64,000 nt of DNA from Neonectria sp. B-13 (taxonomy: Eukaryota > Ascomycota > Sordariomycetes > Hypocreales > Nectriaceae): NCBI GenBank assembly GCA_002682825.1, contig NOKP01000001.1, forward strand, positions 5,211,296 through 5,275,295, given 5' to 3'. Under the pieces are notes generated by a model. That model saw only the letters and a program-made list of their open reading frames with translations, searched no databases and had not been told where the DNA came from. A program made the position numbers and the translations under genes. This document shows, in pieces, positions 20,879 through 30,687 of the stretch. Every line of letters starts with the position of its first letter. Position 1 is the stretch's first letter.

Positions 20879-23329
20879 TCAACTAAAGTGGTCACCCTCC
20901 CCCAACCGCACGCCCTCGCCTCTCCTGATCAAGGCGCGGTACCTCTCGTGGCTTTTTGTCCGTTCGGTGGCCTCACGGAACCTCTTCTTGCGCTCGTAGA
21001 TGGCGCGGACAGTGGACCGGATCTGGTCCTTGCCCTCGTCGTAGTTTGCGCGGGCGAGCTGGACAACCTTGTCGATCTGCTCGGGGGTGTAGATGAAATT
21101 CCAGGTGCTGAGATAGTCGGAAGTGCCAGGTGATACACCGGGCACCTTGTCGTTGGTGAGGAAGGGGAGGTAGACGACGGCGATGCCGGCGTCAGGCTCC
21201 ATGAGCCTCCAAGACTCAGGCCCAACGATGGCCTTGGATGGCGGAGACTCGGCGCTGCGTTCCTGGTTGGTACCAACCCAGACGGTGCAGTAGCCCAAAT
21301 CCCCCGAGTCTTCCATTCCAGGATCGTACTTGGACTCCTTGTCATCAGGCTTGTGAGGCTTGCCACTGTCTTCTGCTTCCTTGCGCAATTCCTTTTGTTT
21401 TTCTTTGGCATCCTGAAGTTTGGCCTCGGCCTCGCGGGTAGACTTGGCTTGCGCCTCCTCGAGCTTCTTCGCCGTCTGGGCAGGACTTTCTCCAGGCTTG
21501 GGCCACCCAATACCAACCGGCCAGCCCTTGATACCACGCTGCCGACAATAGCCGTCGGTAACGGACAGCCAGTTATCTGTCTTGATATCCGCCGACGCAT
21601 CAAAAGCGATGACAAGGTCAACGTCACGCCCAGGTCGGAGCAGGGGGTAAATTGGCAAGTTGTTGGACATGCCCGCATCCATGAGCTGGATGTACTCGCT
21701 GTCGTAAACGCTGCCTGGGGCGGTATCGGGCAACTTGCCGTGCATCCCATAAGCAAAATTGGGAATCTTCGCCGGGTCAATGGGATGAACCTTGCTCAGG
21801 TCGCCGTCGCGTGTGGAGATGAGATCATCAACGGCCCCGAATCCAACCAGACTCTTCACGACAGGCTTAACCTCCCGATAGTAGTGGCTCAGCGTAGCAC
21901 AGAAGGCGCTGCCGAAAACGCCCATAAGAAGGGGTAGTCGTATTTCAGGGAGATGGAATCCGTACTCAGGAGGGACGTCTTTGCCATCGTTGAATTTTCG
22001 ACCAAGGGCCCAGGTGGGAATGCCGGCGCCAAACTCCTCACAGAAAAACTCGTATGGGGTGATTTCAAACCATTGGAACCAAGCCTCGTTCTTGGCTTGC
22101 TCCTTGGCCTTTTCAACTCCAAAAATGCCCGCTTGGGCTTCTGCCTCTGTCAAGTTAGGGATCTCGTGGCGCACGGCAGTGTAAATCGGCATTGGGAGTT
22201 GGCCGTATTGGATATACTCTCGCTGGTTCGAGAGCTTGAAGTCCCGACCGTCGACTCCCAGATCGCCTCTAGGGACCAGATATCTAGCAGCCAACAGTAC
22301 TCCGTACACGTCAACCAAGCCAAAATCGGCGTTGGGGTCGCCCTTGAGCTTCTCCACCAGGCCACTGAGAAGGTACTTGTTAGTTGGCATCGAGACCAGA
22401 GATTGGAAGGCGTCGGGGGGGTAGGCGATGTGGGTGGAGGCTCGGGACTTGAGATGCTCCAGCAGGTTATGAATGCTTCCTTTGTTGAATGAGGTGAGGT
22501 TGAGTGCCTGAAGCCAACAAGAACCGCTGACTCCCGAGGTGTACGTCACGCAGTCGAACAAGCCATCCTCTTCAGTCGCAAGGATCGATCCGGTGCCCGC
22601 AATGAGTGCTCGGAGACCTCCTCCAGATCCGCACATGGCAATGGTTGGCACATCGTCGGGGTGTACATCCTCTTCCTTGAGTCCTAAATATTTTGCCAGG
22701 CCCACTCTGGCGACCCTGCGGCGACGAGCCAGGTAGGTCTGCTCGTCATCACAGAGATCAGGAGACACGCGGACTTTGGCGGAATAGCGAATCTCGGGGT
22801 GAATGAGCGGATCGTGAGCCTCGGTCCATATCTCATCGGCCAAGGAGCCCGGGGACATGGAGAGCTCTCGCTGCAGCTTCCTCATATATCCGGGAAGCAT
22901 CTTGGACCATTCGGGGGCAATAAAGTCCACGAGCTTGTCGGGTATGGCAGGCCATTCGAAATCATTGAGCAAAGTGAAGGACTCGAAGCGACGGGCGAAG
23001 TTGTTCCAGGCGGGCTGGTCGTCCTGCTGAGAGCCGGGGACATCCTGGTCTTTGGAGGAGTCTTGGGGCTGTTGGCGGCCACTTCTCTTAGTAGAGAGCT
23101 GCGCGAAGTCGTCAGAAGGATAGAGCCACCAGATGAGGAGTCCGCCGGTGATTACCGCAGCGGGCAACGGGGAGCGTTGTTTGGATGTCTTGGCATCTGA
23201 TTTTGGTGTCCTGGAGAAGAGGGTGCGGTGTGGCTGAGCCGACAATCGAGTGAAGCAGCCCGACCGCGATGTGGCTGTTCTCGCGGTGATCCTCGCAAGG
23301 CTCCCAATGGAGCCGCGGTAATATCTCAT
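20879..23329 (-). CDS. plaA: cPLA2-like phospholipase, mitochondrially targeted
   Basis: A single exon of 816 residues from the ATG at 23329. The first ~45 residues are rich in Arg, Ser and Thr with no acidic residue (MRYYRGSIGSLARITARTA...), a strong mitochondrial presequence, followed by a likely transmembrane helix at about 54-70 (LPAAVITGGLLIWWLY). The catalytic region has the oxyanion glycines CGSGGGLRA (about 233-241), nucleophile Ser268 within GVSGSCW, and the partner Asp in LMDAGMSNNLPIYPLL, the Ser-Asp dyad of cytosolic phospholipase A2/lysophospholipase B enzymes. A charged coiled-coil-like insert (KKLEEAQAKSTREAEAKLQ) follows. It should hydrolyse glycerophospholipid acyl esters. 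I recall that the Aspergillus nidulans homologue PlaA is mitochondrial, which agrees with the leader. It is convergent with mL44, 294 bp apart. Confidence 0.88.
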   Translation of the reverse strand: MRYYRGSIGSLARITARTATSRSGCFTRLSAQPHRTLFSRTPKSDAKTSKQRSPLPAAVITGGLLIWWLYPSDDFAQLSTKRSGRQQPQDSSKDQDVPGSQQDDQPAWNNFARRFESFTLLNDFEWPAIPDKLVDFIAPEWSKMLPGYMRKLQRELSMSPGSLADEIWTEAHDPLIHPEIRYSAKVRVSPDLCDDEQTYLARRRRVARVGLAKYLGLKEEDVHPDDVPTIAMCGSGGGLRALIAGTGSILATEEDGLFDCVTYTSGVSGSCWLQALNLTSFNKGSIHNLLEHLKSRASTHIAYPPDAFQSLVSMPTNKYLLSGLVEKLKGDPNADFGLVDVYGVLLAARYLVPRGDLGVDGRDFKLSNQREYIQYGQLPMPIYTAVRHEIPNLTEAEAQAGIFGVEKAKEQAKNEAWFQWFEITPYEFFCEEFGAGIPTWALGRKFNDGKDVPPEYGFHLPEIRLPLLMGVFGSAFCATLSHYYREVKPVVKSLVGFGAVDDLISTRDGDLSKVHPIDPAKIPNFAYGMHGKLPDTAPGSVYDSEYIQLMDAGMSNNLPIYPLLRPGRDVDLVIAFDASADIKTDNWLSVTDGYCRQRGIKGWPVGIGWPKPGESPAQTAKKLEEAQAKSTREAEAKLQDAKEKQKELRKEAEDSGKPHKPDDKESKYDPGMEDSGDLGYCTVWVGTNQERSAESPPSKAIVGPESWRLMEPDAGIAVVYLPFLTNDKVPGVSPGTSDYLSTWNFIYTPEQIDKVVQLARANYDEGKDQIRSTVRAIYERKKRFREATERTKSHERYRALIRRGEGVRLGEGDHFS

Positions 23330-24657
23330 CGTGGACAAGCAGTTTGAAGTGAGCCCTTATTTATGGTTCATCCTGGCGCAACGCCACAACCTTTCCGCAG
23401 TTATTGAGGACTTGAGTCTCCAATTGCATGACCACAAGGTAAGGTCGAGAATAATAGCCTCTCGAGATCCAATCCGGGGTGTCCGAGGATGAGAGAGCAG
23501 AAAACTTGGGTAGTGTGCAGGTACTAAGACATGAGGCTGAAAAATTGTTCGAGGTACAAGTACGGTTTTAATGGTTTCCTCAACGAGGCGTAGTGTTGAT
23601 GTCATTTAGCTGCGCGCCGGTAAAACTTGGAAGAAGGAAGACAACCCTGGGCCGAGGAGAGTAGTGTTAGGGAGTACATCGCCTTCTACTCTAGCATTGG
23701 GTGCACCTGCGTACTGGCTATCGGACCCACCTTGGTCGGACTTCGAGGTAAGTACGTAGCGTAGTGCCTCATGTCCTCTTTATCGAAGGGATTTGAAACG
23801 CAGAGTTGAAAAGGCGGATTAATTAGGACTTGAATTAACACGCGACGCTAGACTAGTGATGTTGCTTTGGAATTTCCCATAGTGCCAAGTCCAACTGCAT
23901 TCAGGACGAACAAGCTGATCTACTCAGTGCTACCATCCTCAGCCGCTGGTGGTGTGGTGTAAGCCGATCACAAGCTTGCTTGCAGTTGCAGCGGGTGGGC
24001 AGATTCCCTGATTGCCTGGCTTCGACAATCATGGGGTATTTGTTGGCAATCCTTGTCCCTTTCAGCGCGCTCTTCGCAGTTTCAGTTCGCCAATGGCCCT
24101 AAAAGCCAAGGCTTCAGCAGCTCTCCAGGCGCCCAGTTGCCCGTGTCACAGGCCGGATTCGCTGGAACGCTTCTGAGTTCAGCACTAAGGCGGCAGCAGA
24201 GTGGGGTTGCGCAGTGGGCAAGTGGGGGGGCAGCGTGCGGCAGCAACGCGCCATATGCGGCGGGCGGTGAAATCGCAGCTAGTGAGCCACCTAGATTTTC
24301 GACGCTTTTTTTTTTCTTGCGCCGGCAGAATCTCTCGCGCTTCGCTTTCGTTCTTCAGCCTCAATTGTCCACTCTGCTCCTGCGATTCAACAGGTACCTT
24401 TGGTTCTGAAATACTTGCGCTTTGACACTCAAGGTAAGAATCCCCGGTCATCAGGCGCTTGCGGCTCTCTGCCTTCGCCGGTGACTCTTACTCTCTACCC
24501 CGCCACCTCCATTTTGTCGCGACGTTGCTCACCTTGCTCACCTATGACTCCAGAGCTGTATCCCTCCCAGCACGCTTTATAGCCCTTGATCCCCGCGGAT
24601 CTGGATCGCTAGTGTCGCTTCTTACTTTGAATCGCATAACTCCCGCACACCGTCGAA
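23330..24657. promoter_or_regulatory. Divergent promoter region, phospholipase and La genes
   Basis: About 1.3 kb with no supported gene. A pure T-run lies near 24306-24315, and pyrimidine-rich leader sequence (about 24470-24650) precedes the La start codon. Confidence 0.45.
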
Positions 24658-26058
24658 ATGAGCGAGGCCGAGGCCACTACCAAGCCCGTCGAGGCCGTCC
24701 AGCCCGAGGCTGTCCCCGTCGAGGAGAAGCCTGTCGAGCAGACTGAAGAGAAGACTGAGGACAAGACTGAGGACAAGACTGAGGACAAGACCGAGGACAA
24801 GACCGAGGACAAGACTGACTCCGCCGAAAAGCCCGACGAAAAGAGCGAACACAAGCTGCTCAAGACCACCGCCAAGATTGACTATGAGAACCACCGCAAC
24901 AACCGCAAGTTCGACCCCGCCAGCCGGGATGTGACCGATGACCCCGTTGCCATTCGCAAACAGGTAGCGATCCACCGACCTATAGCCTACTGATGGACTC
25001 CATGCTCACGCTTCCCAGGTCGAGTTCTACTTCGGTGACTGGAACCTCCCCCAGGATAAGTTCATGTGGGAGTCGTCCGGCGGGCCCGAGAACAAGCCCA
25101 TGAAGATCAAGACCATCCACTCCTTCAAGCGCATGCGAACCTTCCAGCCTTACTCGGCTGTTCTCGCGGCTCTCAAGGATAGCGCTTTCCTCGAGGTGTC
25201 GGGCGAGGAGGGCGAGGAGGAGATCAAGCGCAAGGAGCCCTACAAGCCCGTGGCCGCCGGAAAGGCCAAGGCCGAGGCTGCCACCGTCTACGTCAAGGGC
25301 TTTGGCGACGAGACTCCCAACACCCAGTTCGACCTCGAGACCTTCTTCGCCCAGTTCGGCGAAGTCAAAGGCCTCAAGCTCCGTCGCACTAACGAGAACC
25401 TCTTCAAGGGATCCGTCTTTGTCACCTTTATCGATGAGGAGACGTCTGCCAAGTTCCTCGCACTGGACCCTGCTCCCAAGTGGAAGGATCACGAGCTGAA
25501 GGTCATGACCAAGAGGGCCTACTGCGAGGAGAAGAGCGATCTCATCCGACAGGGTAAGCTCGAGCCCAACTCGAGCAACCCCAAGAAGTTCTACGAGGGC
25601 AAGGACGGCAGCAACGCTCGCGGCCGTGGCCGTGGTGGCAACCGAGGTGGTCGTGACGGCGACTCTGATGACTGGAAGAAGCGACGCGATCAAGACCAGA
25701 AGAGCGGCTTCAGAGGCGGACGGGGCGGACGAGGCGGACGAGGCGGTCGCGGTCGTGGCCGAGGGGGCCGCGGCCGGGGTGATCGTGATGGAGGCCGTGA
25801 TCGTGACGGTGGCCGTGATCGTGATGGCCCCCGTGACCGTAACGCGGAGCGCAAGGAGAACGAGGCCAAGCACACCGGCAACGAGTAAGCAATGCCGCCC
25901 TCGATATTCCTAACTCTCACTAACATCGTCTCAGTACCATGCCTCGCATCCAGTCCACCGCCGACGCCGAGTCTAAGAACAACGGCAAGCGTTCCCGGGA
26001 GGAGGACCACTCTACTGGCGAGCCCGCTGCCAAGAAGGTCGACGCTAAGCAGGAATAG
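24658..26058 (+). CDS. lhp1: La autoantigen homologue (La motif, RRM, RGG tail)
   Basis: Exons 24658-24963, 25019-25884 and 25935-26058 encode 431 residues. The second intron (25885-25934, donor GTAAGC, branch CACTAAC) removes an apparent stop after GNE and adds a Lys/Arg tail (GKRSREEDHSTGEPAAKKVD) that looks like a nuclear localisation signal. Order: an acidic N-terminus with five TEDK repeats (about residues 33-52), a La motif (about 80-165, KQVEFYFGDWNLPQDKF), an RRM (about 183-260, TVYVKGFGDE and FKGSVFVTF), then a long Arg/Gly-rich tail with RGG and GRDRDGGRDRDG repeats. La proteins bind the UUU-OH 3' ends of RNA polymerase III transcripts and protect precursors of tRNA and 5S rRNA in the nucleus. 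RGG tails are unusual in yeast La but can add RNA contacts. Confidence 0.93.
24754..24813 (+). repeat. Five tandem 12-bp units coding TEDK
   Basis: Five perfect-register copies of a 12-bp unit (ACTGAGGACAAG or ACCGAGGACAAG) inside the La gene, each encoding Thr-Glu-Asp-Lys. A related TEEK precedes and TDSAEK follows. The repeat preserves the reading frame, so copy number can vary without breaking the gene. Confidence 0.92.
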
Positions 26059-26488
26059 ACCGGAGGCCAGGGCGTCGTAGGAGACATCGACCAAGCGGGA
26101 AGAGGGCGGGGATGAGCCTCTCTGATACCACACACACAAATAAGAAACAAACGGGAGGGATTAAAGGACTCGGCCATGACAAGGGATCATCCATTGCATT
26201 GATATTGTTGGGATTTTCACGGAGAACGGATGAAGTGCTTCGCTCTATGGTAGCATCATTACTCACGGGTGCAAATTTCGCTGCTAGCACAAAAATACAA
26301 GACCATCAAACCATTAAAGGCATGCTTAGAGTCGACTAAATGTGAAGGTTCGCCTTTTGATATCATATCAAGCTGGAATATTTTGGCCTGTTCTCGTTGC
26401 GTGACTGTTGCAATGGCAGTGTTTCTTTTAAGTTTTCGTCTTCTGTCATCTATTTCCATGTCATCCAACTCTTTCGTCTATACCACGC
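26059..26488. other. Convergent 3' intergenic
   Basis: AT-richer 430-bp spacer between the ends of the La and inositol monophosphatase genes. No gene is seen. Confidence 0.5.
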
Positions 26489-27448
26489 TCAAACCTTGTA
26501 GTCTAGCACTCCGTCCCCAATGACCTTCCAGAACTCCTCGACAATCTCCTTCTGGCCGCTCGGGGCGCCGCGCACAGCCAGGTAGACGCGGGCCTCGAGC
26601 TCCGGGTCCCAGTCGCCGGGGTTGCCGTGGACCATGCGGCCGCCGGCCTCCTCGAGCAGGCACCAGCCGGCGCAGACGTCCCAGGCCCAGCAGCCGCCCT
26701 CCCAGTACAGGTCGACCTGGCCGGCGGCGACGGCGGCGATGTTGAGGGCGGCGGAGCCGAGCGAGCGCAGCGAGTGGACCATGGAGCCGCCCGTCTCGCG
26801 GCTGCCGGCCAGGCGGCGGAAGACGTCGACCTTGAGGTCGAAGTTGGGCCCGTCGCGCGTGGAGCCCCACTCGACGGCGACGAGCGCGGTGCCGAGCCCG
26901 TCCAGCGGCCGGGGCGACTTGGCCAGCGGGAGGCGCTGGGGCTCCGCGCCGCGGCCGCGCGTCAGGTAGGCGCCGTGGCCGCGGATGGCCGTGTACAGCA
27001 GGTCCTGCCAGGGGTTGTAGATGACGCCGACGACCGGGCGGCGGTCGATGGCGAGGCCGAGCGAGATGCAGGCGGACGGGAAGGAGTGGACGAAGTTGGT
27101 GGTGCCGTCGATGGGGTCGACGACGAAGGTGGGCTCGGGGCCGATCTTCATGCCGGGCTGGTACGTCTCCTCGCCCATGAAGGCGATGTCGGGGAAGGCC
27201 GCGGACAGCCGGGCCGAGACCATCTTCTCGACGCCCTTGTCGGTCTCGGTGACGATGTCGACGGCTTCAGGGGGAGGAAACGGGGCTCAGGTTAGCCGGA
27301 CGGACACGACGGGCACGCGGGAGGTTGTACAGTTGAGCTTGGTGTCGGTGTCGATGTCGGCCGGGTTGGCGGCGAGGATCATGACACCGGCCTCGTAGGC
27401 GACGGCGACCATCTCATCGTGGACGGCCTTAAGATCGAGGTCGGCCAT
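26489..27448 (-). CDS. Inositol-1-monophosphatase family protein
   Basis: Exons 27331-27448 and 26489-27264 join across a 66-nt intron (donor GTACAA, acceptor AAG) in phase 1, giving 297 residues. The start is the ATG before ADLDLKAVHDEM. Signature sites of the Mg-dependent, Li-sensitive IMPase superfamily are present: GEETY (motif 1), FVVDPIDGTTNFVH (motif 2), VGVIYNPW, and WDVCAGWCLLEEAGG near the C-terminus. All predicted metal ligands (Glu of GEE, the two Asp of DPIDGT, Asp of WD) are in place. It should hydrolyse inositol monophosphate in the cytosol. In some fungi a relative (QutG) sits in the quinate cluster, but no quinate genes are here, so a general housekeeping IMPase is more likely. 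The coding sequence is very GC-rich. Confidence 0.93.
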
Positions 27449-28367
27449 TGTTCGGCGGGGCTGTGGATGCAAGTTTGAAAGGGGGGAAGCTCTGGATCAA
27501 ATGGAGGATCCTATACAAGGAAACTCAGAACCGGTTCCTGTCGAATTGGCCGGTCGGTTGATCGAAGAGCACTTTGACGATAATGACGATGGCGGTGGAG
27601 GAGAGATTTATGGAGGGGCAGAATGCCGTTCCCCCTCCGCGTTTGGCGGGGCAGTTTGGTCTGGAGGCTGCTGACGTTGGCGCTGGCTGGAGGGGACGCA
27701 GGAACTCAGGGAGGGGCCGGGTGGGCCGGGGCCCGAACAGCTCCGTCCGGAGGTTCGCCCCAAAAGAAGCAAAGAGCAGCGACGACGACACCGGCCTTGC
27801 TCAAACCTGAGGGTGAATCTGTAGTCAATCTGCAACCTGTCATGCTAAAGCAGAGGCTCTTCGCTCCCAGGATCGACATGACCGCCAGGCCCAGGGTTGT
27901 TCCGTCTCGCCGTGCAGCTAACCAACCGTTCGTGCCTTGCAAGGATATTGAAGTAATCATTCAAAATCTCATACGGACCCTCCCGGTCCTTCATCAAACG
28001 CCGTCGATTCGACATCCATCCATGGGTACCTATGCCTAACCCCGACAAGATACACGTGTCCAGTCAAGCCGCAAGAAAAAAGAAAAAGAAACACAGGCCA
28101 TGATATACAGCAGAGATCCACCCAGCGAGTTCCAGACCAGAACGGTCATTCTCGAGCCCACACATTGCCCAGATAAAAGAAGAAGCAGTAACAGAGAAAC
28201 GTGCCAGAAATGACAGGGTCCTGCCCACAAGAGTTTTTGTCTCGTCTCCTAGCCCCAAGATCGACCCGTCCTTCATGTTCAGTGCACGAACAGTCTTCAC
28301 CCAAAGTGGTTGCCGTCAGAGGACGGCGACACCACACCGCCATAGCTTTCGTCCAGCTCAAAGCCCT
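27449..28367. other. Intergenic: IMPase promoter and 3' flank of the next gene
   Basis: No supported gene. Short GC-rich open frames on both strands at 27574-28039 have no domain resemblance. Confidence 0.45.
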
Positions 28368-29203
28368 TTACACGTTCTCCCTAAACACCGATCTCCGCTC
28401 CGTCGGGCTGCTGCCCGCGCTATCCGGGTCGCCGTGGTCCTTGTGTTTCGTCACACCAGTGTCAATGGGTCGCGGGCTCACGCCGCGTAGGCTCAGCGCC
28501 GAGTCGTCGTCAAAAGGATTCCTTCCGCCGGGTCCGGATCCTGGGCTCCGGCTTGCCCTTCGTCCTCGATCCTCCTCCTCGCCGCCCAAGCCACGGGCTC
28601 CACTGCCCGGCGGCGCAGCGACGTTCATCCTGTAGCTGCTGTCGCGGCCGCCGCCGGTTTCCTCCTCGTGATAGCCGTACGAGTCGGCATCGTGGCCAAC
28701 CTGGGTGTCCCAGGCATCATCGGGGTCAAGGGGACCGAATCCCCGGCGTCCGCGAGCTCCGTCGCCCAGATCTTGCTCGTAGGCGCCGGCGGCGGAGCGG
28801 TTGTTGCGATTCTTGAACTTGCGGATCTGGTCGTTGAACCAGCCGACGACGCCGCCGGGAGCTGGGCGTGGAGCGACGTAGAGACTGTCTTCTTTGTGCC
28901 AAGGCAGGTAGGATGCTAAGCTCGGAGGCGGGAGCTGTGGGGGTTGGGAACATCACAAGTCAGCTTACGGTCCACCGGTGATCAATCAATACATTGCGCC
29001 TTGGACGCATGAGACAAAGGAAACAAGCGCGATGGCACAAATCCACAGTAGGAGAGACATTGGAAACAGCTAGCAAAGGGAAAGACGGAATCACGTACGC
29101 CGAGTCTGCGAGCGCGCAGCTGGGTGAAGACGATCCAGCCGACGACGGCCACAACGAGCAGCACGATGATGGCAATGACGATGCCTCCAGCCGTCGACAC
29201 CAT
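28368..29203 (-). CDS. Single-pass membrane protein, fungal 'acid phosphatase-like' family
   Basis: Exons 29099-29203 (35 codons) and 28368-28934 join across a 164-nt intron (donor GTACGT, acceptor CCACAG) in phase 0, giving 223 residues. Exon 1 is almost entirely a signal-anchor helix (TAGGIVIAIIVLLVVAVVGWIVF) ending in the basic RARRLG, so the bulk should lie in the cytosol. The tail starts PPPSLASYLPW, has PGGVVGWFNDQIRKFKNRNNR, and then Asp/Gly/Arg-rich disorder closing with ALSLRGVSPRP. These blocks match filamentous-fungal proteins often named acid phosphatase-like, but no phosphatase active site is visible and that name should not be taken as function. Confidence 0.75.
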
Positions 29204-30687
29204 AGTTGCCCGTGCGTGCGTGCGAGCGCGCGTGTGTCTGTGTCTGTGTGCGAGTTTGTGTGCGAGCAAGCGAGCGAGGCTGTCGTGCGAGGCTGCGGTG
29301 GTGCGGGTGGTGCGTCAGGATCGGGGTCGGGAGGAGAGGAAAGCCCGACGTCAGTGGCAGCCGCGTGTGAGAGACCGAGTCAGACAGAGAGAGGGAGGGA
29401 GGGAGAGACGGAGAGACGGAGAGTGAGAGAGGAGGTTGTAAGGGAGACGCAGGATGAGGCGGATGGTCGGTCAGACGCAGTTTGTGTGTGTGGTCAATCA
29501 GGAAAATGGAATACGAGGATCCGGGGAGCGGGAAACGGGAAACATGCGACAAAGACAAAGAAAGACGAGTGCGAGACGGGAGATGGATGCACGCTCGGTT
29601 GCTTGCTGCCCCGGTAGGTTGGGACATGGGAGCTCTCGCCCGCTACGAAACGGAGGGCTGTACCACGGTAGCCTGTGGTACGAAGTACGGGCGGGGGATG
29701 GATGGCAGTGGACTCAGTGGGACTCAGTGGGACTCATCCCATGAAGTTAGCGGTGGCTAGGTGCTAAAACCATCCCCACCTCAGCCTGGAAAGCTTACAC
29801 TCAACTCAACTCCTCCCTCCATGCTAGAAAAGAATTCTCTCTCCAAGTTACTTTCGGGCTCCCTCGGTCTTCGGATCCATTGGATCTCATCATGAAGCCC
29901 GCCAACGTCAACTCTCGGGCATCTCCACTCTCTAGTCTATTCCTAGCTTCCTACCGCCTACCTGATTTGCCCGATTCCTATCTACCTAGTCCGTTCCCGT
30001 GCCCCCGTTGTGACCCAACCTAAGCCCGGAAGAAATTATACAGCATGCGCCGTACAAGGCTGTTTAGGCTCTTCCTTAGACTAATTAACACTAAACCCCC
30101 GGCCGTCTCGGGGCTGGATGACCTCACACATGGAACGCTCTATCCACTGAAACTCCACTGAAGACCCTTCAAAGACTCACTGCCCGCCCGAACCGGGGAA
30201 ACATCCACCTCAAAGCCTCAACCACGCTCTAGTGCCCACACCCCACCGTTGCCACACCATCGCCACACCATCGCCAATCCCCCACCACCGTCAGCTTTGG
30301 CGCTTCAGCACTATAAACAGCTCTCAGCTCTCTCACCTCTGAATGCAGGTCCCACCTATCTATTTCGACGTGCCTAGATGCTTGCGCAAAGTACCACCTT
30401 CCCAGCACATGCGGATAGTGTCGCCAATTTGTGAAGTAGGGATGCTCAGCTAATTGATGCCTACCGTACTAAGTAAGTAGGTGCTTCTACTCAATTCGTC
30501 TGCCTAACGTCTAATCATGCCTCATTGTCAATCGTCTACTATGATGACTACCCCGCCTTACGGTTGTCTTTCTAAGAATCCACCCTCTATCAGATAACTT
30601 GATGCGCCAGGTAACCGTGCAACTTGTAGGCAACCTCGTCGGATCCCTGTTTGCGATGCCTGGTACTCTCCGGCGCTGGATAACAGC
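29204..30687. other. Promoter of the membrane-protein gene; simple-sequence tracts
   Basis: Immediately upstream are purine/pyrimidine simple tracts: alternating GT/GC at about 29210-29270 and GAGG/GAGA runs at about 29385-29430 (plus strand). The remainder to 30687 shows GGTAGGTA-like words and no gene. Confidence 0.5.

Noticed and set aside
24980..25873. 297-residue Leu/Ala/Val-rich minus-strand frame
   Set aside because: Mirror image of the La gene's GC-rich Arg/Gly region; composition is an artefact of the antisense strand.
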